Positions 27,957-38,002 are shown, counted from the first letter of the stretch. The stretch is DNA of 64,000 nt from Nitrosomonas ureae (GCF_900108305.1 NZ_FNUX01000004.1:92868-156867), one strand, 5' to 3'. Translations and numbers: made by a program. The notes: generated by a model from the sequence alone, not told the origin.

Positions 27957-30688
27957 CCAAGCGTTTGATCACTGACGGCCAGGAAACTCCGCTGGTTACT
28001 CACTGGCATGCGCGGTCTAAGGAACAGGTCGAGCGCGCGCTGCAAACTGGAGTAGATGGTCTAACAGATGTGGAAGCGCGGCGCCGCTTAGCATTTTACG
28101 GTACGAACCGGTTGGCCCCGCTGAAGCGGCGCGGCCCGCTGCAGCGTCTGTTGATGCAGTTCCACAATATCCTGCTGTACGTGATGATGGGAGCTGCTGT
28201 TATCACGGCCGTACTTGGGCATTGGATCGATACCGGTGTGCTGATGGCGGCAGTAGTCATCAACGCCATCATCGGCTTTATTCAAGAAGGCAAGGCCGAG
28301 TCGGCACTCGGTGCCATTCGCGCCATGCTGTCGCCGCATGCCACGGTGATCCGGGATGGACAACGGCAGGAGATCGACGCTGCCGAGCTGGTGCCTGGCG
28401 ACCGGGTGGTACTCACCTCAGGAGATCGAGTGCCGGCCGATTTGCGTCTGATCGATATTCGGGAGTTGCGCATCGAAGAGGCCGCCCTGACCGGCGAATC
28501 GCTGCCGGTAGAGAAGTCCGAAGAAGCCGTGGCCGTCGATGCCTCGTTGGGGGATCGATACGGTATGGCCTACTCGGGAACGCTGGTGGTCTATGGGCAG
28601 GCCAGTGGCGTCGTGGTCGCGACCGGTACGGCCACCGAATTGGGTAAGATCAATCAGATGCTGTCCGGCATCCACGTGCTGACCACCCCCCTGCTGCGCC
28701 AAGTGGACCGTTTCGGCAGGATGCTGGCTCTGGCTATCCTGGGCATGTCGGCCGCCACCTTCGTGCTCGGCATTTGGTGGCGCGGATATGCTCCATCGGA
28801 AATGTTCATGATGGTGGTGGCGCTGGCCGCCTCGGCGATTCCGGAGGGGCTGCCGGCGATCATGACCGTTACCCTGGCGTTTGGTGTGCAGCGCATGGCC
28901 CGTCGCAATGCCATCATCCGTCGCCTGCCAGCCGTAGAAGCCTTGGGCTCAGTAACAGTGATCTGCTCAGACAAGACTGGTACGCTGACGCGCAATGAAA
29001 TGACCGTCCAGCGCGTGGTGTGCACCGGCCGCGTATTTGACGTGGGCGGAGTCGGTTATGCTCCGGTGGGAGATCTGAGTATCGGTGGCCATATCATCGA
29101 TCCTAACCGCTATCCCGCGCTGGTCATGACAATCCGCGCCGGTGTCTTGTGCAATGATGCTCGCCTGTGTGAAGAAGACGGCGTGTGGCGAATTGAAGGG
29201 GATCCCACGGAAGGAGCCTTGCTCGTGCTTGGAGGCAAGAGCGGCTTTACTCAGCACGTGGGACATAAGACATGGCCACGGCTGGATGCCATTCCTTTCG
29301 AGTCGCAGCATCGCTTCATGGCCACCTACCACCGCGACAGCGACAATGAGCCGTGGATATTTGTCAAAGGTGCACCGGAGCGCATCCTCGAGATGTGCGG
29401 CACGCAATTGGATCATGACGGCGAACGAGTGCTGGAGGTCGATTACTGGCGGCGCATGGCGACCGATACGGCAGCCCAAGGGTTGCGGTTGCTGGCTCTT
29501 GCGTGCAAGCGGGCATCTCCGCTGAAGGGCCGCTTGAGCTTCACCGATACAGAATCCGGTTACATGCTGCTGGCTCTGGTGGGCATCATCGATCCGCCGC
29601 GGGAAGAGGCCATCCTTGCCGTGCGCGAATGCCACCGCGCCGGCATCCGGGTCAAGATGATTACCGGCGATCACGCGGAAACGGCGCGCGCCATCGGTGC
29701 GCAACTCGGCATCGGCGTCGGCAAGCTCGCTGTCACCGGTGCCGAAGTGGCAGTGATGGATGACGCCGCCTTGCGTCGCGTGGCAATGGAGGTCGACGTA
29801 TTCGCGCGCGCTAGCCCGGAGCACAAGCTGCGTCTGGTAAAGGCGCTCCAGGAAGATGGTCAGGTGGTGGCCATGACTGGCGACGGAATGAACGATGCCC
29901 CGGCGCTAAAGCGTGCCGATGTCGGCGTGGCGATGGGGATGAAAGGTACCGAGGCAGCCAAGGAAGCCGCCGACATGGTGCTGACTGATGACAACTTTGC
30001 TACCATTGCGGCGGCGGTGCGTGAAGGCCGGGCGATCTACGATAATCTGAAGAAATTTATCCTCTTCATGTTACCCACCAATGGCGGCGAGGGGTTGGGG
30101 GTGGTTGTCGCTATCCTGTTCGAGCTGGCCCTGCCGTTTACGCCGACGCAGGTGCTGTGGATCAACATGGTCACCTCCAGCACGCTCGGTTTGGCCTTGG
30201 CTTTCGAGCCAGCTGAGCGCGGCATCATGAACCGCTCGCCGCGTCCGCCTCGCGAGGCACTGCTGTCTGGCTTCTTCGTCTGGCGGGTGCTGATGGTTTC
30301 GGTTCTAATGATGATCGGCGCATTGGGTCTGTTCCTGTGGGAATTGAACAACGGAGCGAGTATTGAGACGGCGCGTACGATGGCCGTTAACGCAGTGGTG
30401 GTGGCCGAAATGTTCTACTTGATCAACAGTCGCTTCATTTTCGCGTCAGTTATCAGTTTCGACGGTCTGACTGGCAACCGCTATGTGTTGCTGGCCATCG
30501 CCGCCTGCATTCTGCTTCAAATCGCCTATACCCATGCGCCGGCCATGCAGGCCGTTTTCAGTTCGACCGACCTGACGCTGCTGGAGTGGGGGAAGGTCTT
30601 GGCAGCCGGTCTATTGGTATTCAGCGTGGCCGAGTTCGAGAAGTTCGTGGTCCGCCGCAGCCCTCTGGCTGTGCGCTTGAACAAATGA
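27953..30688 (+). CDS. P-type cation-transporting ATPase (P2 type, PacL/CtpF-like)
   Basis: 911 residues, complete. It has an N-terminal cation-ATPase domain (HWHARSKEQVERALQT), the actuator TGES motif (ALTGESLPVEKS), PEGLP in M4, phosphorylation site DKTGT (D about 340), KGAPERILEMC in the nucleotide domain, TGD-H (MITGDHAETA) and TGDGMNDAPALK. In M6, where calcium pumps have an NxxTDG-type motif, this protein has WINMVTSSTLGLALAFEP, so it may not be a calcium pump; mycobacterial CtpF-like proteins are the closest I recall. Clearly GC-richer and with more C/G-ending codons than flanking genes, suggesting transfer. A stress protein gene follows 16 bases later. Confidence 0.92.
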   Translation: MTKRLITDGQETPLVTHWHARSKEQVERALQTGVDGLTDVEARRRLAFYGTNRLAPLKRRGPLQRLLMQFHNILLYVMMGAAVITAVLGHWIDTGVLMAAVVINAIIGFIQEGKAESALGAIRAMLSPHATVIRDGQRQEIDAAELVPGDRVVLTSGDRVPADLRLIDIRELRIEEAALTGESLPVEKSEEAVAVDASLGDRYGMAYSGTLVVYGQASGVVVATGTATELGKINQMLSGIHVLTTPLLRQVDRFGRMLALAILGMSAATFVLGIWWRGYAPSEMFMMVVALAASAIPEGLPAIMTVTLAFGVQRMARRNAIIRRLPAVEALGSVTVICSDKTGTLTRNEMTVQRVVCTGRVFDVGGVGYAPVGDLSIGGHIIDPNRYPALVMTIRAGVLCNDARLCEEDGVWRIEGDPTEGALLVLGGKSGFTQHVGHKTWPRLDAIPFESQHRFMATYHRDSDNEPWIFVKGAPERILEMCGTQLDHDGERVLEVDYWRRMATDTAAQGLRLLALACKRASPLKGRLSFTDTESGYMLLALVGIIDPPREEAILAVRECHRAGIRVKMITGDHAETARAIGAQLGIGVGKLAVTGAEVAVMDDAALRRVAMEVDVFARASPEHKLRLVKALQEDGQVVAMTGDGMNDAPALKRADVGVAMGMKGTEAAKEAADMVLTDDNFATIAAAVREGRAIYDNLKKFILFMLPTNGGEGLGVVVAILFELALPFTPTQVLWINMVTSSTLGLALAFEPAERGIMNRSPRPPREALLSGFFVWRVLMVSVLMMIGALGLFLWELNNGASIETARTMAVNAVVVAEMFYLINSRFIFASVISFDGLTGNRYVLLAIAACILLQIAYTHAPAMQAVFSSTDLTLLEWGKVLAAGLLVFSVAEFEKFVVRRSPLAVRLNK

Positions 30689-30704
30689 CTTTCAAGGAAA
30701 TCTC

Positions 30705-31592
30705 ATGACTGCCATTGCTTTGTCCGATACTGCGCCTCAGCGTCTCCTGTTGGCCACCGACCTGACGGTACGATGCGACCGAGCTTTGGATCGAGCGGTT
30801 CAGTTGGCTGAAGGATGGAAGGGCGAACTGATTGCGCTCCATGTCCTCGATCCCTCCGCATCGCTTGAGCAGGCGCTGGCCTGGGCCAGCAGGGCCGACG
30901 ATGAGAAATTTCTGCAAATGGCGCAGCGCCAGCTTGCCCGCGACCTCAAGGCTATCAAGGTTCCGGTAAAGCTATGCCTCAGCCGCAGCGGGGACACCAC
31001 GGCAGCTATTCGAAGAACGGCTACCGACACGCAATCAGGCTTGGTTATCACCGGCGTGTCCCGCGATGAGACACTGGGGCGGTTCCTGCCCGGATCGACT
31101 GTTGAAAACCTGGCACGCTCACTGTCCGAACCCCTGTTGGTGGTGCGCAACCGAGTGCATGAACCATACCGGCGAATCGTCGTGGCCGCTGATTTTTCGG
31201 AATCCTCTCGATATGCCCTGCTTGCTGCCGCACGGTTCTTTCCTGGGCGCGAGCTGATTGTGTACCATGCACACGCATCTCCGATGGCAAAACTGACCGA
31301 TGCATCCGTTCATTCCGGCCTGTGCGTGAGTATCGTGGAAAGCGAATGCGCCGCCTTCTTGGCGGCTACAATCCTCCCCGAGGAAACGAAGCTCAGAACG
31401 GTCGTGAAATACGGGGCCATTGAGGATACGCTGACCCAGTACGTGCGCGAGCACGAGATTGATCTTGTAGTCATGGGCAGCCACGGCCGTAGCGGGATCA
31501 TGAGCTTGTTGCTTGGCAGCACCGCCGCCAGGCTGCTCGACTGGCTGTCTTGCGATATGCTGCTTGTGCCCGACCCGCGTGCCAGAGAATGA
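30705..31592 (+). CDS. Tandem universal stress protein (two UspA domains)
   Basis: 295 residues with two consecutive Usp domains (about 10-145 and 155-292). The second has the ATP-binding G-x2-G-x9-G-S/T signature (MGSHGRSGIMSLLLGSTAARLL shortened to its key residues GSHGRSG and GST). The first has the related TGVSRDETLGRFLPGST. Cytoplasmic, no membrane segment. It shares the high-GC codon style of the ATPase gene and is separated from it by only 16 bases, so the two came together as an operon, a pairing often seen in transferred stress islands. Confidence 0.9.
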   Translation: MTAIALSDTAPQRLLLATDLTVRCDRALDRAVQLAEGWKGELIALHVLDPSASLEQALAWASRADDEKFLQMAQRQLARDLKAIKVPVKLCLSRSGDTTAAIRRTATDTQSGLVITGVSRDETLGRFLPGSTVENLARSLSEPLLVVRNRVHEPYRRIVVAADFSESSRYALLAAARFFPGRELIVYHAHASPMAKLTDASVHSGLCVSIVESECAAFLAATILPEETKLRTVVKYGAIEDTLTQYVREHEIDLVVMGSHGRSGIMSLLLGSTAARLLDWLSCDMLLVPDPRARE

Positions 31593-31829
31593 TGGCGGCT
31601 CAGGCCGGGAAAATATCAAGTGTGAGTGCGGTACCGAGTGAGCTGTGCGGCGAAACGTTGCAACACATGCCCGTTATCCCTTGATCGGTTTTTCCTCGCC
31701 GAAGGAGATCGTGCCGATGCCTGACAGCAAAGGATATGGATTTTGTTCTGTGAATTTGTGGTGTGCACATTTTGCCTGTAGGATTCGTGATTCAGCAGCT
31801 GCTTCCGATAGTGCGTGACTAAAACATAA

Positions 31830-31964
31830 ATGGAGGTTCTTGTAAAAAGATATCAAATATTTATGGTTATATCTTTTGTTTTAGGTTCAATGTCTGTTGC
31901 AGTTCAAGCGCAAAATTGTCGCTCTGGTGGTTTGGGCGGTTTTAATTGCAACCAGATTGCCTAA
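31830..31964 (+). CDS. Putative secreted micro-peptide precursor (44 aa)
   Basis: A short frame not explained by any overlapping gene. Residues 1-26 make a good Sec signal peptide: charged start MEVLVKRYQ, hydrophobic core IFMVISFVLGSMSVAV, cleavage VQA. The mature part is only ~18 residues, QNCRSGGLGGFNCNQIA, Gly-rich with two cysteines. The AT-rich composition returns to the host style after the GC-rich insert. A weak point is the absence of a ribosome-binding site before ATG 31830. It is followed by a hairpin with a UUCG-type loop. Function unknown; it could also be a chance frame. Confidence 0.4.
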   Translation: MEVLVKRYQIFMVISFVLGSMSVAVQAQNCRSGGLGGFNCNQIA

Positions 31965-31979
31965 TGAGGCAAATCGTTC

Positions 31980-32005
31980 CAGAGAACTGCTTCGGCAGTC
32001 CTCTG
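31980..32005 (+). other. Hairpin with TTCG tetraloop
   Basis: Five plus five base pairs with one mismatch (CAGAG-A-ACTGC, loop TTCG, GCAGT-C-CTCTG), 15 bases after the micro-peptide stop. Stable, but without a T-run. Confidence 0.5.
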
Positions 32006-32055
32006 AACTCAAGCGTTATATGTCTCTCTGGCAGTTTGAATGTAATATCAATGAG

Positions 32056-32093
32056 CCGCATTGCTCTGGTTTATTCAAAGCAATGCGGTTTTT
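32056..32093 (+). terminator. Rho-independent terminator
   Basis: A perfect 10-bp stem (CCGCATTGCT 32056-32065 with AGCAATGCGG 32079-32088), 13-base loop and TTTTT. It ends plus-strand transcription coming from the micro-peptide side, just before the rhlE stop on the other strand; the stem can also serve rhlE. Confidence 0.8.
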
Positions 32094-32100
32094 CAGGTAA

Positions 32101-33471
32101 TTACTTGGCGCGCGCAGCTTGGTAGCTGGCCTTGTTACCGTTATTACTCCGAAAAGAATTTCCGCGATTGTCGGGGCCGATGGTGCGAGCGCCCTGTCCA
32201 TTGCGATTCCTGCCGGATTCACCTGTTGCGCCGAAGCCTGGACGACTGTCAAAACCGGAAAAAGGCGCGCGTTTGCGTTTTTGCGTAACGTTAGGCGTGC
32301 CTCTGGGGCCATTATTGTGGAAACGTGGTTTGATACGGGGCTCAAGACCGGGGATGATATGCGATGCAATGCGCTGACCGGTATAACGTTCGATTTTTGT
32401 CAGGTGCATGCTGTCTTTCACCGATGCGAATGAAACTGCCACGCCTGTTGCACCTGCGCGGCCGGTGCGACCAATACGATGGACATAATCTTCGGCGAAT
32501 TTGGGTAAGTCAAAATTGATGACATGGGTGATATCAGCGACATCAATGCCACGGGCGGCGACATCGGTTGCGACCAATACGCGCAGGCCGCCATTGCGCA
32601 GACGGGTCAGGGTACGGTTACGCTCGCGCTGATTCATGTCGCCATGAAGTGCGGCGGCGGCGTAGCCCTGAGCGTACAGGTTGTCTGCCAGTGAATCGGC
32701 GTCACGCTTGGTGGCGGTGAAGACGATGGCTTGCTTCAATTTTTCGTCGCGCAGTACATGATTCAGCAGGCGGTTTTTGTGCGACATATCGTCGGCATAA
32801 TGCAATCGTTGTTCGATATTATCGAGTTTGGATTTAGGCGATGAAACTTGGATACGTTTTGGTGTTTTTAATAATTTTGCGGCAACTTTGTCGATTGCGT
32901 TGTCCAGTGTGGCGGAGAACAGTAATGTTTGCCGGGTAGCCGGCGTGGCGGCCGCTATGGTTTCGACATCCTCAATGAAACCCATATCCAGCATACGATC
33001 AGCTTCGTCCAGTACAAGCATTTGCAAGCGTTTGAAGTCGATGCGTCCGCGTTGAATATGATCGATCAATCGTCCTGGCGTGGCTACCAGAATATCAACA
33101 GATTGTGACAACAATTTGTTCTGCAATGGATAGGGCATGCCTCCCAGGATGCTCACCACGTTGATGTGCGGCAAATACTTGCCGTATTTTTTTGCGGCTT
33201 CGGATACTTGCAGTGCCAATTCACGGGTCGGGGTCAGTACCAGAACGCGTGGGCCGCGGCCGCGAATTTGCGCCGGTGTTGCCAGCGTATGTAATGCCGG
33301 TAACATGAATGCAGCGGTTTTTCCGGTACCCGTTTGCGCGGAAGCCATTACATCGTGGCCGGCGATTAATTCGGGTACGGCTTGCTGCTGAATCGGTGTT
33401 GGGGTGGTATATCCAGCTTCTTGAATTGCTTTAAGTATTGAGGGATGTAAATTTAATGCTTCAAAAGACAC
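32101..33471 (-). CDS. rhlE: DEAD-box ATP-dependent RNA helicase, RhlE-type
   Basis: 456 residues. The Q-motif begins at FEALNLHPSILKAIQEAGYTTPTPIQ, followed by motif I AQTGTGKTAAF, Ia PTRELALQV, II VLDEADRML, III FSATL, IV IVFTATKRDAD, V TDVAARGIDV and VI HRIGRTGRAG. The C-terminal ~90 residues are basic and rich in Arg, Gly and Asn (RKRAPFSGFDSRPGFG), typical of RhlE tails that bind RNA. Acts in RNA remodelling and ribosome assembly. ATG 33471 is standard. Confidence 0.95.
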   Translation of the reverse strand: MSFEALNLHPSILKAIQEAGYTTPTPIQQQAVPELIAGHDVMASAQTGTGKTAAFMLPALHTLATPAQIRGRGPRVLVLTPTRELALQVSEAAKKYGKYLPHINVVSILGGMPYPLQNKLLSQSVDILVATPGRLIDHIQRGRIDFKRLQMLVLDEADRMLDMGFIEDVETIAAATPATRQTLLFSATLDNAIDKVAAKLLKTPKRIQVSSPKSKLDNIEQRLHYADDMSHKNRLLNHVLRDEKLKQAIVFTATKRDADSLADNLYAQGYAAAALHGDMNQRERNRTLTRLRNGGLRVLVATDVAARGIDVADITHVINFDLPKFAEDYVHRIGRTGRAGATGVAVSFASVKDSMHLTKIERYTGQRIASHIIPGLEPRIKPRFHNNGPRGTPNVTQKRKRAPFSGFDSRPGFGATGESGRNRNGQGARTIGPDNRGNSFRSNNGNKASYQAARAK

Positions 33472-33739
33472 GTTATTTTCCTAAAAAATACAGACAATGA
33501 GACACACAGGCATCATAATTGCATGCCGCAAATGTGAATTGTGCGAAACCTTGTCAGCGCGTTAAAAAGCATCGCCGCTAACCATAGTTGTTGCACTTTT
33601 TCGGAAAAAACTTGAAAAATTGGGAAGGTCAGGAACGATGAAACCATGCAAAGTTGATCAAAAAATGACCCTGTTCAACTTTGAGCAGCGAAGTATACCG
33701 GATTCTGCCGGCTCCTGCAATTGTTTGCGGTAATGTTTT

Positions 33740-34942
33740 TTATTGAATAATAGCTTTGGCAAATTTTCGTTTGCCGACTTGTATTACAACAGATGCGCTA
33801 CGTGCTATTTGGATCGATTTGTCGGTTACTTTCTCATTGTTCAATTTGACGGCGCCTTGTTCGATCATGCGCAGTGCCTCGCTGGTGCTGGCGGTCAATC
33901 CCGTCTGTTTTAACACTTGCACCAGCGGTATTTCGTTGCCCGGAATTTGGATTATTTTTTCCGGAATACCTTCAGGCAACACACCGTGTTTAAACCGTGC
34001 TTCAAAGTCAGCCAGCGCGGCCTCAGCGCTAACCTGATTATGGAAACGGGTAACTATTTCCTGTGCCAGCATCACTTTGATATCGCGTGGATTGCGGCCT
34101 GTCGCAACTTCTTCGCGCCATTTTTGAATGGTTTGTAGGGATTCAAAGGACAATAGTTCCAGGTAACGCCACATTAGTTGATCCGAAACTGACATTAACT
34201 TGCCGAAAATTTCGGTCGGGCTTTCGGTGATACCGACATAATTGTTCAAGGATTTGGACATTTTATTAATGCCGTCCAATCCTTCAAGCAGCGGCATTGT
34301 AAGAATGCATTGTTGTGATTGCCCGAAATGCTTTTGTAGTTCCCGTCCCATCAATAAATTGAATTTTTGATCGGTTCCGCCTAATTCCAGGTCTGCCTTG
34401 AGCGCGACAGAATCGTAACCCTGGATCAAAGGATACAGAAATTCATGAATGGCAATCGCTTGATTGTTGCGATAGCGTTTGTCGAAATCATCTCGTTCCA
34501 GCATGCGTGCAACGGTATGAGTCGCAGCCAGCTTGATCAAATCCGCGGCGTCCATTTTGCTCATCCAGGTGGAATTAAACACCACTTCGGTCTGATCCGG
34601 ATTTAAAATCTTAAAGACCTGCGTGGTGTAGGATTGCGCGTTTTCTGCAACTTGCTCCCGGGTGAGTGGCGGGCGGGTACTGTTTTTCCCGCTGGGATCT
34701 CCGATCATGCCGGTGAAATCCCCGATGAGAAACAGAATGTGGTGTCCCATATCTTGCAGTTGGCGCAACTTGTTCAATAATACCGTATGGCCTAAATGCA
34801 GATCCGGTGCTGTTGGGTCGAATCCGGCTTTAACACGCAAGGGATGCCCGGAAACAAGCTTGGTTTCAAGCTCGGCTTCGACCAATAACTCTTGACTGCC
34901 GCGTTTTATGATTTCAAGTTGGGATTTTATTGATGTATTCAC
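33740..34942 (-). CDS. tyrS: Tyrosyl-tRNA synthetase (bacterial long type)
   Basis: 400 residues. Class I synthetase with HIGH-like motif [47 protein letters not shown], and KMSKS ([10 protein letters not shown]). The C-terminal S4 RNA-binding domain starts about residue 335 ([31 protein letters not shown]). Divergent from the M23 peptidase gene across 143 bases, the usual betaproteobacterial arrangement beside anmK and erpA. Confidence 0.97.
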   Translation of the reverse strand: MNTSIKSQLEIIKRGSQELLVEAELETKLVSGHPLRVKAGFDPTAPDLHLGHTVLLNKLRQLQDMGHHILFLIGDFTGMIGDPSGKNSTRPPLTREQVAENAQSYTTQVFKILNPDQTEVVFNSTWMSKMDAADLIKLAATHTVARMLERDDFDKRYRNNQAIAIHEFLYPLIQGYDSVALKADLELGGTDQKFNLLMGRELQKHFGQSQQCILTMPLLEGLDGINKMSKSLNNYVGITESPTEIFGKLMSVSDQLMWRYLELLSFESLQTIQKWREEVATGRNPRDIKVMLAQEIVTRFHNQVSAEAALADFEARFKHGVLPEGIPEKIIQIPGNEIPLVQVLKQTGLTASTSEALRMIEQGAVKLNNEKVTDKSIQIARSASVVIQVGKRKFAKAIIQ

Positions 34943-35085
34943 GATGGAGTAAGCTTGTAATTTTTATTTGATATGAAATTCTGGAATGCTTATTTAGGTC
35001 ATTTTTAGTCGTTTTTTGGTACATATTGACTATTTCCATGTTAAACTCGCGCCTGTCTTGTTACATGACTGGAGGTACTTCATAG

Positions 35086-36423
35086 ATGCTATATACGCCT
35101 ATTAGCAGTAAACAAAGGATTCTAGCTCAAAAATCATCTAAATTAACAAAAAAATCAATTCGCTGGCTGGTGGCTCTCTCCAGTATTCCATTATTTGGCA
35201 TTGTCACAGCGTTTGGTATCGCGCCTAACTCTCCGTCATTTGGAGAAATTCCTGTAGAAGAAATCGTTCTTGATCTTGATTTATCCATTCCGGATGCGCT
35301 TGCCGAGGTGCAGTCCAATCAATCCTTCTGGCGTCAGGAAAGCATTCGGCGTGGTGATACGATTGCGGCAATCTTGAATCGACTGGATGTCAGCAGCGAA
35401 GATTCTACCTATTTCCTTCAGGCAGCTCGCGATAGCCGTGCGATGCGGCAGTTGAGACCTGGTAAAACCGTTTATGCACAAACGACTGCTGAAGGTGAAT
35501 TGTTGTCATTGCGTTATTTCTTCGGGAATGAAGAGTTGTTTTTGATGGAAAAAACAGACGATGCCTTCAAGATGACGGAGCAGTCGATTGAATTGGATGC
35601 GCAGATTCACATGAGATCCGGTGTGATTAACAGTTCGTTGTTTGGTGCGACCGATAGTGCGGGCATACCGAACAATATCGCCATGCAGCTGACGGAAATA
35701 TTTGCATCAGAAATCGATTTTTACCGGGATTTGCGTCAGGGAGATCGTTTTACCATAGTTTATGAAACTTTCTCGAGCGATGGTAGACGTGCTAAAACGG
35801 GTCGAGTGCTGGCCGTTGAGTTTGTCAACAAAGGAAAATCTCATCAAGCGATCTATTTCAAATCATACAATGGGGCAGAGGGGTATTACACTCCTGAAGG
35901 TGAAAGCTTACGCAAGGCATTCTGGCTTTCGCCGCTTTCTTTTACGCGCGTAAGCTCCGGTTTTACGAACAGACGTTTTCATCCCATACTTAAACAGTGG
36001 CGGGCACATCGTGGTATTGATTATGCTGCTCCCACCGGTACTCCTGTAAAAGCTACGGCAAGTGGGATTGTTGCTTTCTCCGGTTCGCAAAGAGGTTATG
36101 GCAATCTGATTGTGCTTAAACATAATAGTAAATACGAAACCGCCTATGGTCACCTTTCCCGGTTCGCAGCCGGATTAGGTAAGGGTAAGCGCGTAAACCA
36201 GGGGGACGTGATCGGTTATGTGGGTTCGACGGGTATGGCGACAGGGCCGCATTTACATTATGAATTACGTGTTGATGGCGTGCAGCGTGATCCAGCTAAG
36301 GTTGTTTTGCCAACTGCGCCATCGATAGCGAAGCGCGATTTAAATACATTTAAAGATGAGGCACATGCTTTGCTGAGTCGCTTAAGCATCATGCGCAGTA
36401 TTCATCTCGCTGCAATAGAGTAA
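35086..36423 (+). CDS. M23-family murein endopeptidase (MepM/OapA-like)
   Basis: 445 residues. One N-terminal membrane anchor (about 26-47), a LysM/OapA-like domain (about 75-250; RRGDTIAAILNRLDVSSED, RPGKTVYAQTT), and a C-terminal LytM/M23 metallopeptidase. Zinc ligands are visible in HRGIDYAAPTGTP (HxxxD) and GPHLHYELRVDG (HxH). Cleaves peptide cross-links for cell growth in the periplasm. GGAGG precedes ATG 35086. Followed by anmK at ~100 bases, linking peptidoglycan cleavage with recycling. Confidence 0.94.
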   Translation: MLYTPISSKQRILAQKSSKLTKKSIRWLVALSSIPLFGIVTAFGIAPNSPSFGEIPVEEIVLDLDLSIPDALAEVQSNQSFWRQESIRRGDTIAAILNRLDVSSEDSTYFLQAARDSRAMRQLRPGKTVYAQTTAEGELLSLRYFFGNEELFLMEKTDDAFKMTEQSIELDAQIHMRSGVINSSLFGATDSAGIPNNIAMQLTEIFASEIDFYRDLRQGDRFTIVYETFSSDGRRAKTGRVLAVEFVNKGKSHQAIYFKSYNGAEGYYTPEGESLRKAFWLSPLSFTRVSSGFTNRRFHPILKQWRAHRGIDYAAPTGTPVKATASGIVAFSGSQRGYGNLIVLKHNSKYETAYGHLSRFAAGLGKGKRVNQGDVIGYVGSTGMATGPHLHYELRVDGVQRDPAKVVLPTAPSIAKRDLNTFKDEAHALLSRLSIMRSIHLAAIE

Positions 36424-36523
36424 TCTTGTCAAGTTTATTAATTGACGGTTTGTTTCAGTAAACGAATCGTCAATTCCTCAATGGAAATTGACCTCTAACT
36501 TTTTCCGCTCTGTACCCGAATAG

Positions 36524-37630
36524 TTGAAACCCGTTTATTACATAGGCATGATGTCGGGCACCAGTTTGGATGGTGTGGATGTCGTACTGGCGGATTTGCG
36601 GGTGACTACTGCTCCATTATTACTGGGGACCTGTTATTACCCATATAACGATGATCTGCGCGAAACATTGCTGCTGTTGCATCAGTCCGGTTACGATGAG
36701 CTTCATCGTGCGGCAATGCTCAGTAACCAATTGTCTCGTTTATATGCGAAAGCAACTACAGATTTGCTAGAAAGAACGGGTGTTTTAGCAGCACAAATTG
36801 TTGCCATCGGGTGTCATGGACAAACAATCAGACATTGCCCGGAACCGGAGAAGCGTTATACGATTCAGCTTGTCAATGCGGCTTTGTTAGCTGAATTAAC
36901 CGGGATCACAGTAGTTGCTGACTTAAGAAGTCGTGATATCGCGGCGGGTGGTCAGGGTGCTCCACTGGTACCTGCGTTTCACGAAGCTGTTTTCAAAAGC
37001 TCAAGCCGTCATCGCGTAATCGTTAATATTGGCGGCATAGCCAATATTACGAATCTTGATCCTCATCATGCAACTACGGGGTTTGATTGCGGGCCAGGTA
37101 ATGTATTAATGGATGCGTGGTGTTTGCAACATACTGGAAGAAATTATGACCAAAACGGGCAATGGGCAGTAACGGGTCGGATTATTCCTGCTTTATTAGA
37201 TGCTTTACTATCAGATCCTTTCTTTGCCCAAGCGCCTCCCAAAAGCACGGGCCGGGATTTGTTTAATCTCCGTTGGCTGGAAAAAAAGCTGCAATTCAGT
37301 GAAGAATCACCGGAGGATGTTCAGGCAACGTTGCTGCAATTAACCGTCATATCAATTGCCAAATCCATCGATACTCACTGTTTGGGTGCGGAAGAAGTTT
37401 ATATATGTGGCGGCGGAGGGCATAATTCTTTATTGATAAATCAGCTTGCTGAGGTAATGTCCGGGAAAAAAGTGGCGCTGACTGATCGGCTCGGCATAAC
37501 GATCGATTGGGTAGAGGCTTTTGCATTTGCGTGGTTGGCCCAGCAGGCGATTTTGCGTAAGACGGGCAATCTGACAGCAGTTACCGGTGCAAAAGGAAGT
37601 AGAGTTCTGGGAGCGATTTATCCCGCATGA
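36524..37630 (+). CDS. anmK: Anhydro-N-acetylmuramic acid kinase
   Basis: 368 residues. Phosphorylates anhydroMurNAc released by lytic transglycosylases, the first step of its recycling. GMMSGTSLDGVDVV near the N-terminus, GCHGQTIRHCPE, ADLRSRDIAAGGQGAPLVPAFH, NIGGIANIT, GFDCGPGNVLMDAW and YICGGGGHN are family signatures. A TTG start at 36524 is likely: a stop (TAG) lies directly upstream in frame and the family N-terminus YYIGMMSGTS needs these residues. Confidence 0.95.
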   Translation: MKPVYYIGMMSGTSLDGVDVVLADLRVTTAPLLLGTCYYPYNDDLRETLLLLHQSGYDELHRAAMLSNQLSRLYAKATTDLLERTGVLAAQIVAIGCHGQTIRHCPEPEKRYTIQLVNAALLAELTGITVVADLRSRDIAAGGQGAPLVPAFHEAVFKSSSRHRVIVNIGGIANITNLDPHHATTGFDCGPGNVLMDAWCLQHTGRNYDQNGQWAVTGRIIPALLDALLSDPFFAQAPPKSTGRDLFNLRWLEKKLQFSEESPEDVQATLLQLTVISIAKSIDTHCLGAEEVYICGGGGHNSLLINQLAEVMSGKKVALTDRLGITIDWVEAFAFAWLAQQAILRKTGNLTAVTGAKGSRVLGAIYPA

Positions 37631-37657
37631 AATATCGAATGTGGATGCGCGTTCGCG

Positions 37658-38002
37658 TTATACCGAAAATGATGATCCACAGCCGCAAGTGCTGGTGGCT
37701 CCGGGGTTTTTGATGATGAACTGAGCGCCTTGTATATTTTCTTGATAATCGATCTCGGCGCCAATCAAATACTGAAAGCTCATAGGATCAACCAGTAGCT
37801 TAACGCCATTCTTTTCCATTACGGTATCATCTTCATTGATTGATTCATCAAAAGTGAAACCATATTGAAATCCTGAGCAACCGCCACCGCTGACAAAAAC
37901 TCTAAGATTAAGATGATCGTTGCCTTCTTCCTTGATCAGTTGTTTGACTTTGGAGGCTGCATTTTCAGTAAAAGTGAGCGGGATATTCAGTTCAGTGTTC
38001 AT
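37658..38002 (-). CDS. erpA: Iron-sulfur cluster insertion protein ErpA
   Basis: 114 residues from ATG 38002, A-type carrier. [34 protein letters not shown] and the C-terminal [16 protein letters not shown] supply the three conserved cysteines that hold the cluster. Delivers Fe-S clusters to apo-enzymes. An upstream in-frame ATG (38026) would add eight unusual residues and is less likely. Last gene of the argC-to-erpA minus-strand run. Confidence 0.96.
   Translation of the reverse strand: MNTELNIPLTFTENAASKVKQLIKEEGNDHLNLRVFVSGGGCSGFQYGFTFDESINEDDTVMEKNGVKLLVDPMSFQYLIGAEIDYQENIQGAQFIIKNPGATSTCGCGSSFSV

Noticed and set aside
31897..32100. 67-codon ORF overlapping the micro-peptide region
   Set aside because: Runs through the TTCG hairpin and the terminator; the 44-codon frame with signal peptide is the better reading.
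33649..33683. 9-bp inverted repeat CAAAGTTGA/TCAACTTTG downstream of tyrS
   Set aside because: Long loop and no T-run on either strand; too weak to call a terminator or operator.
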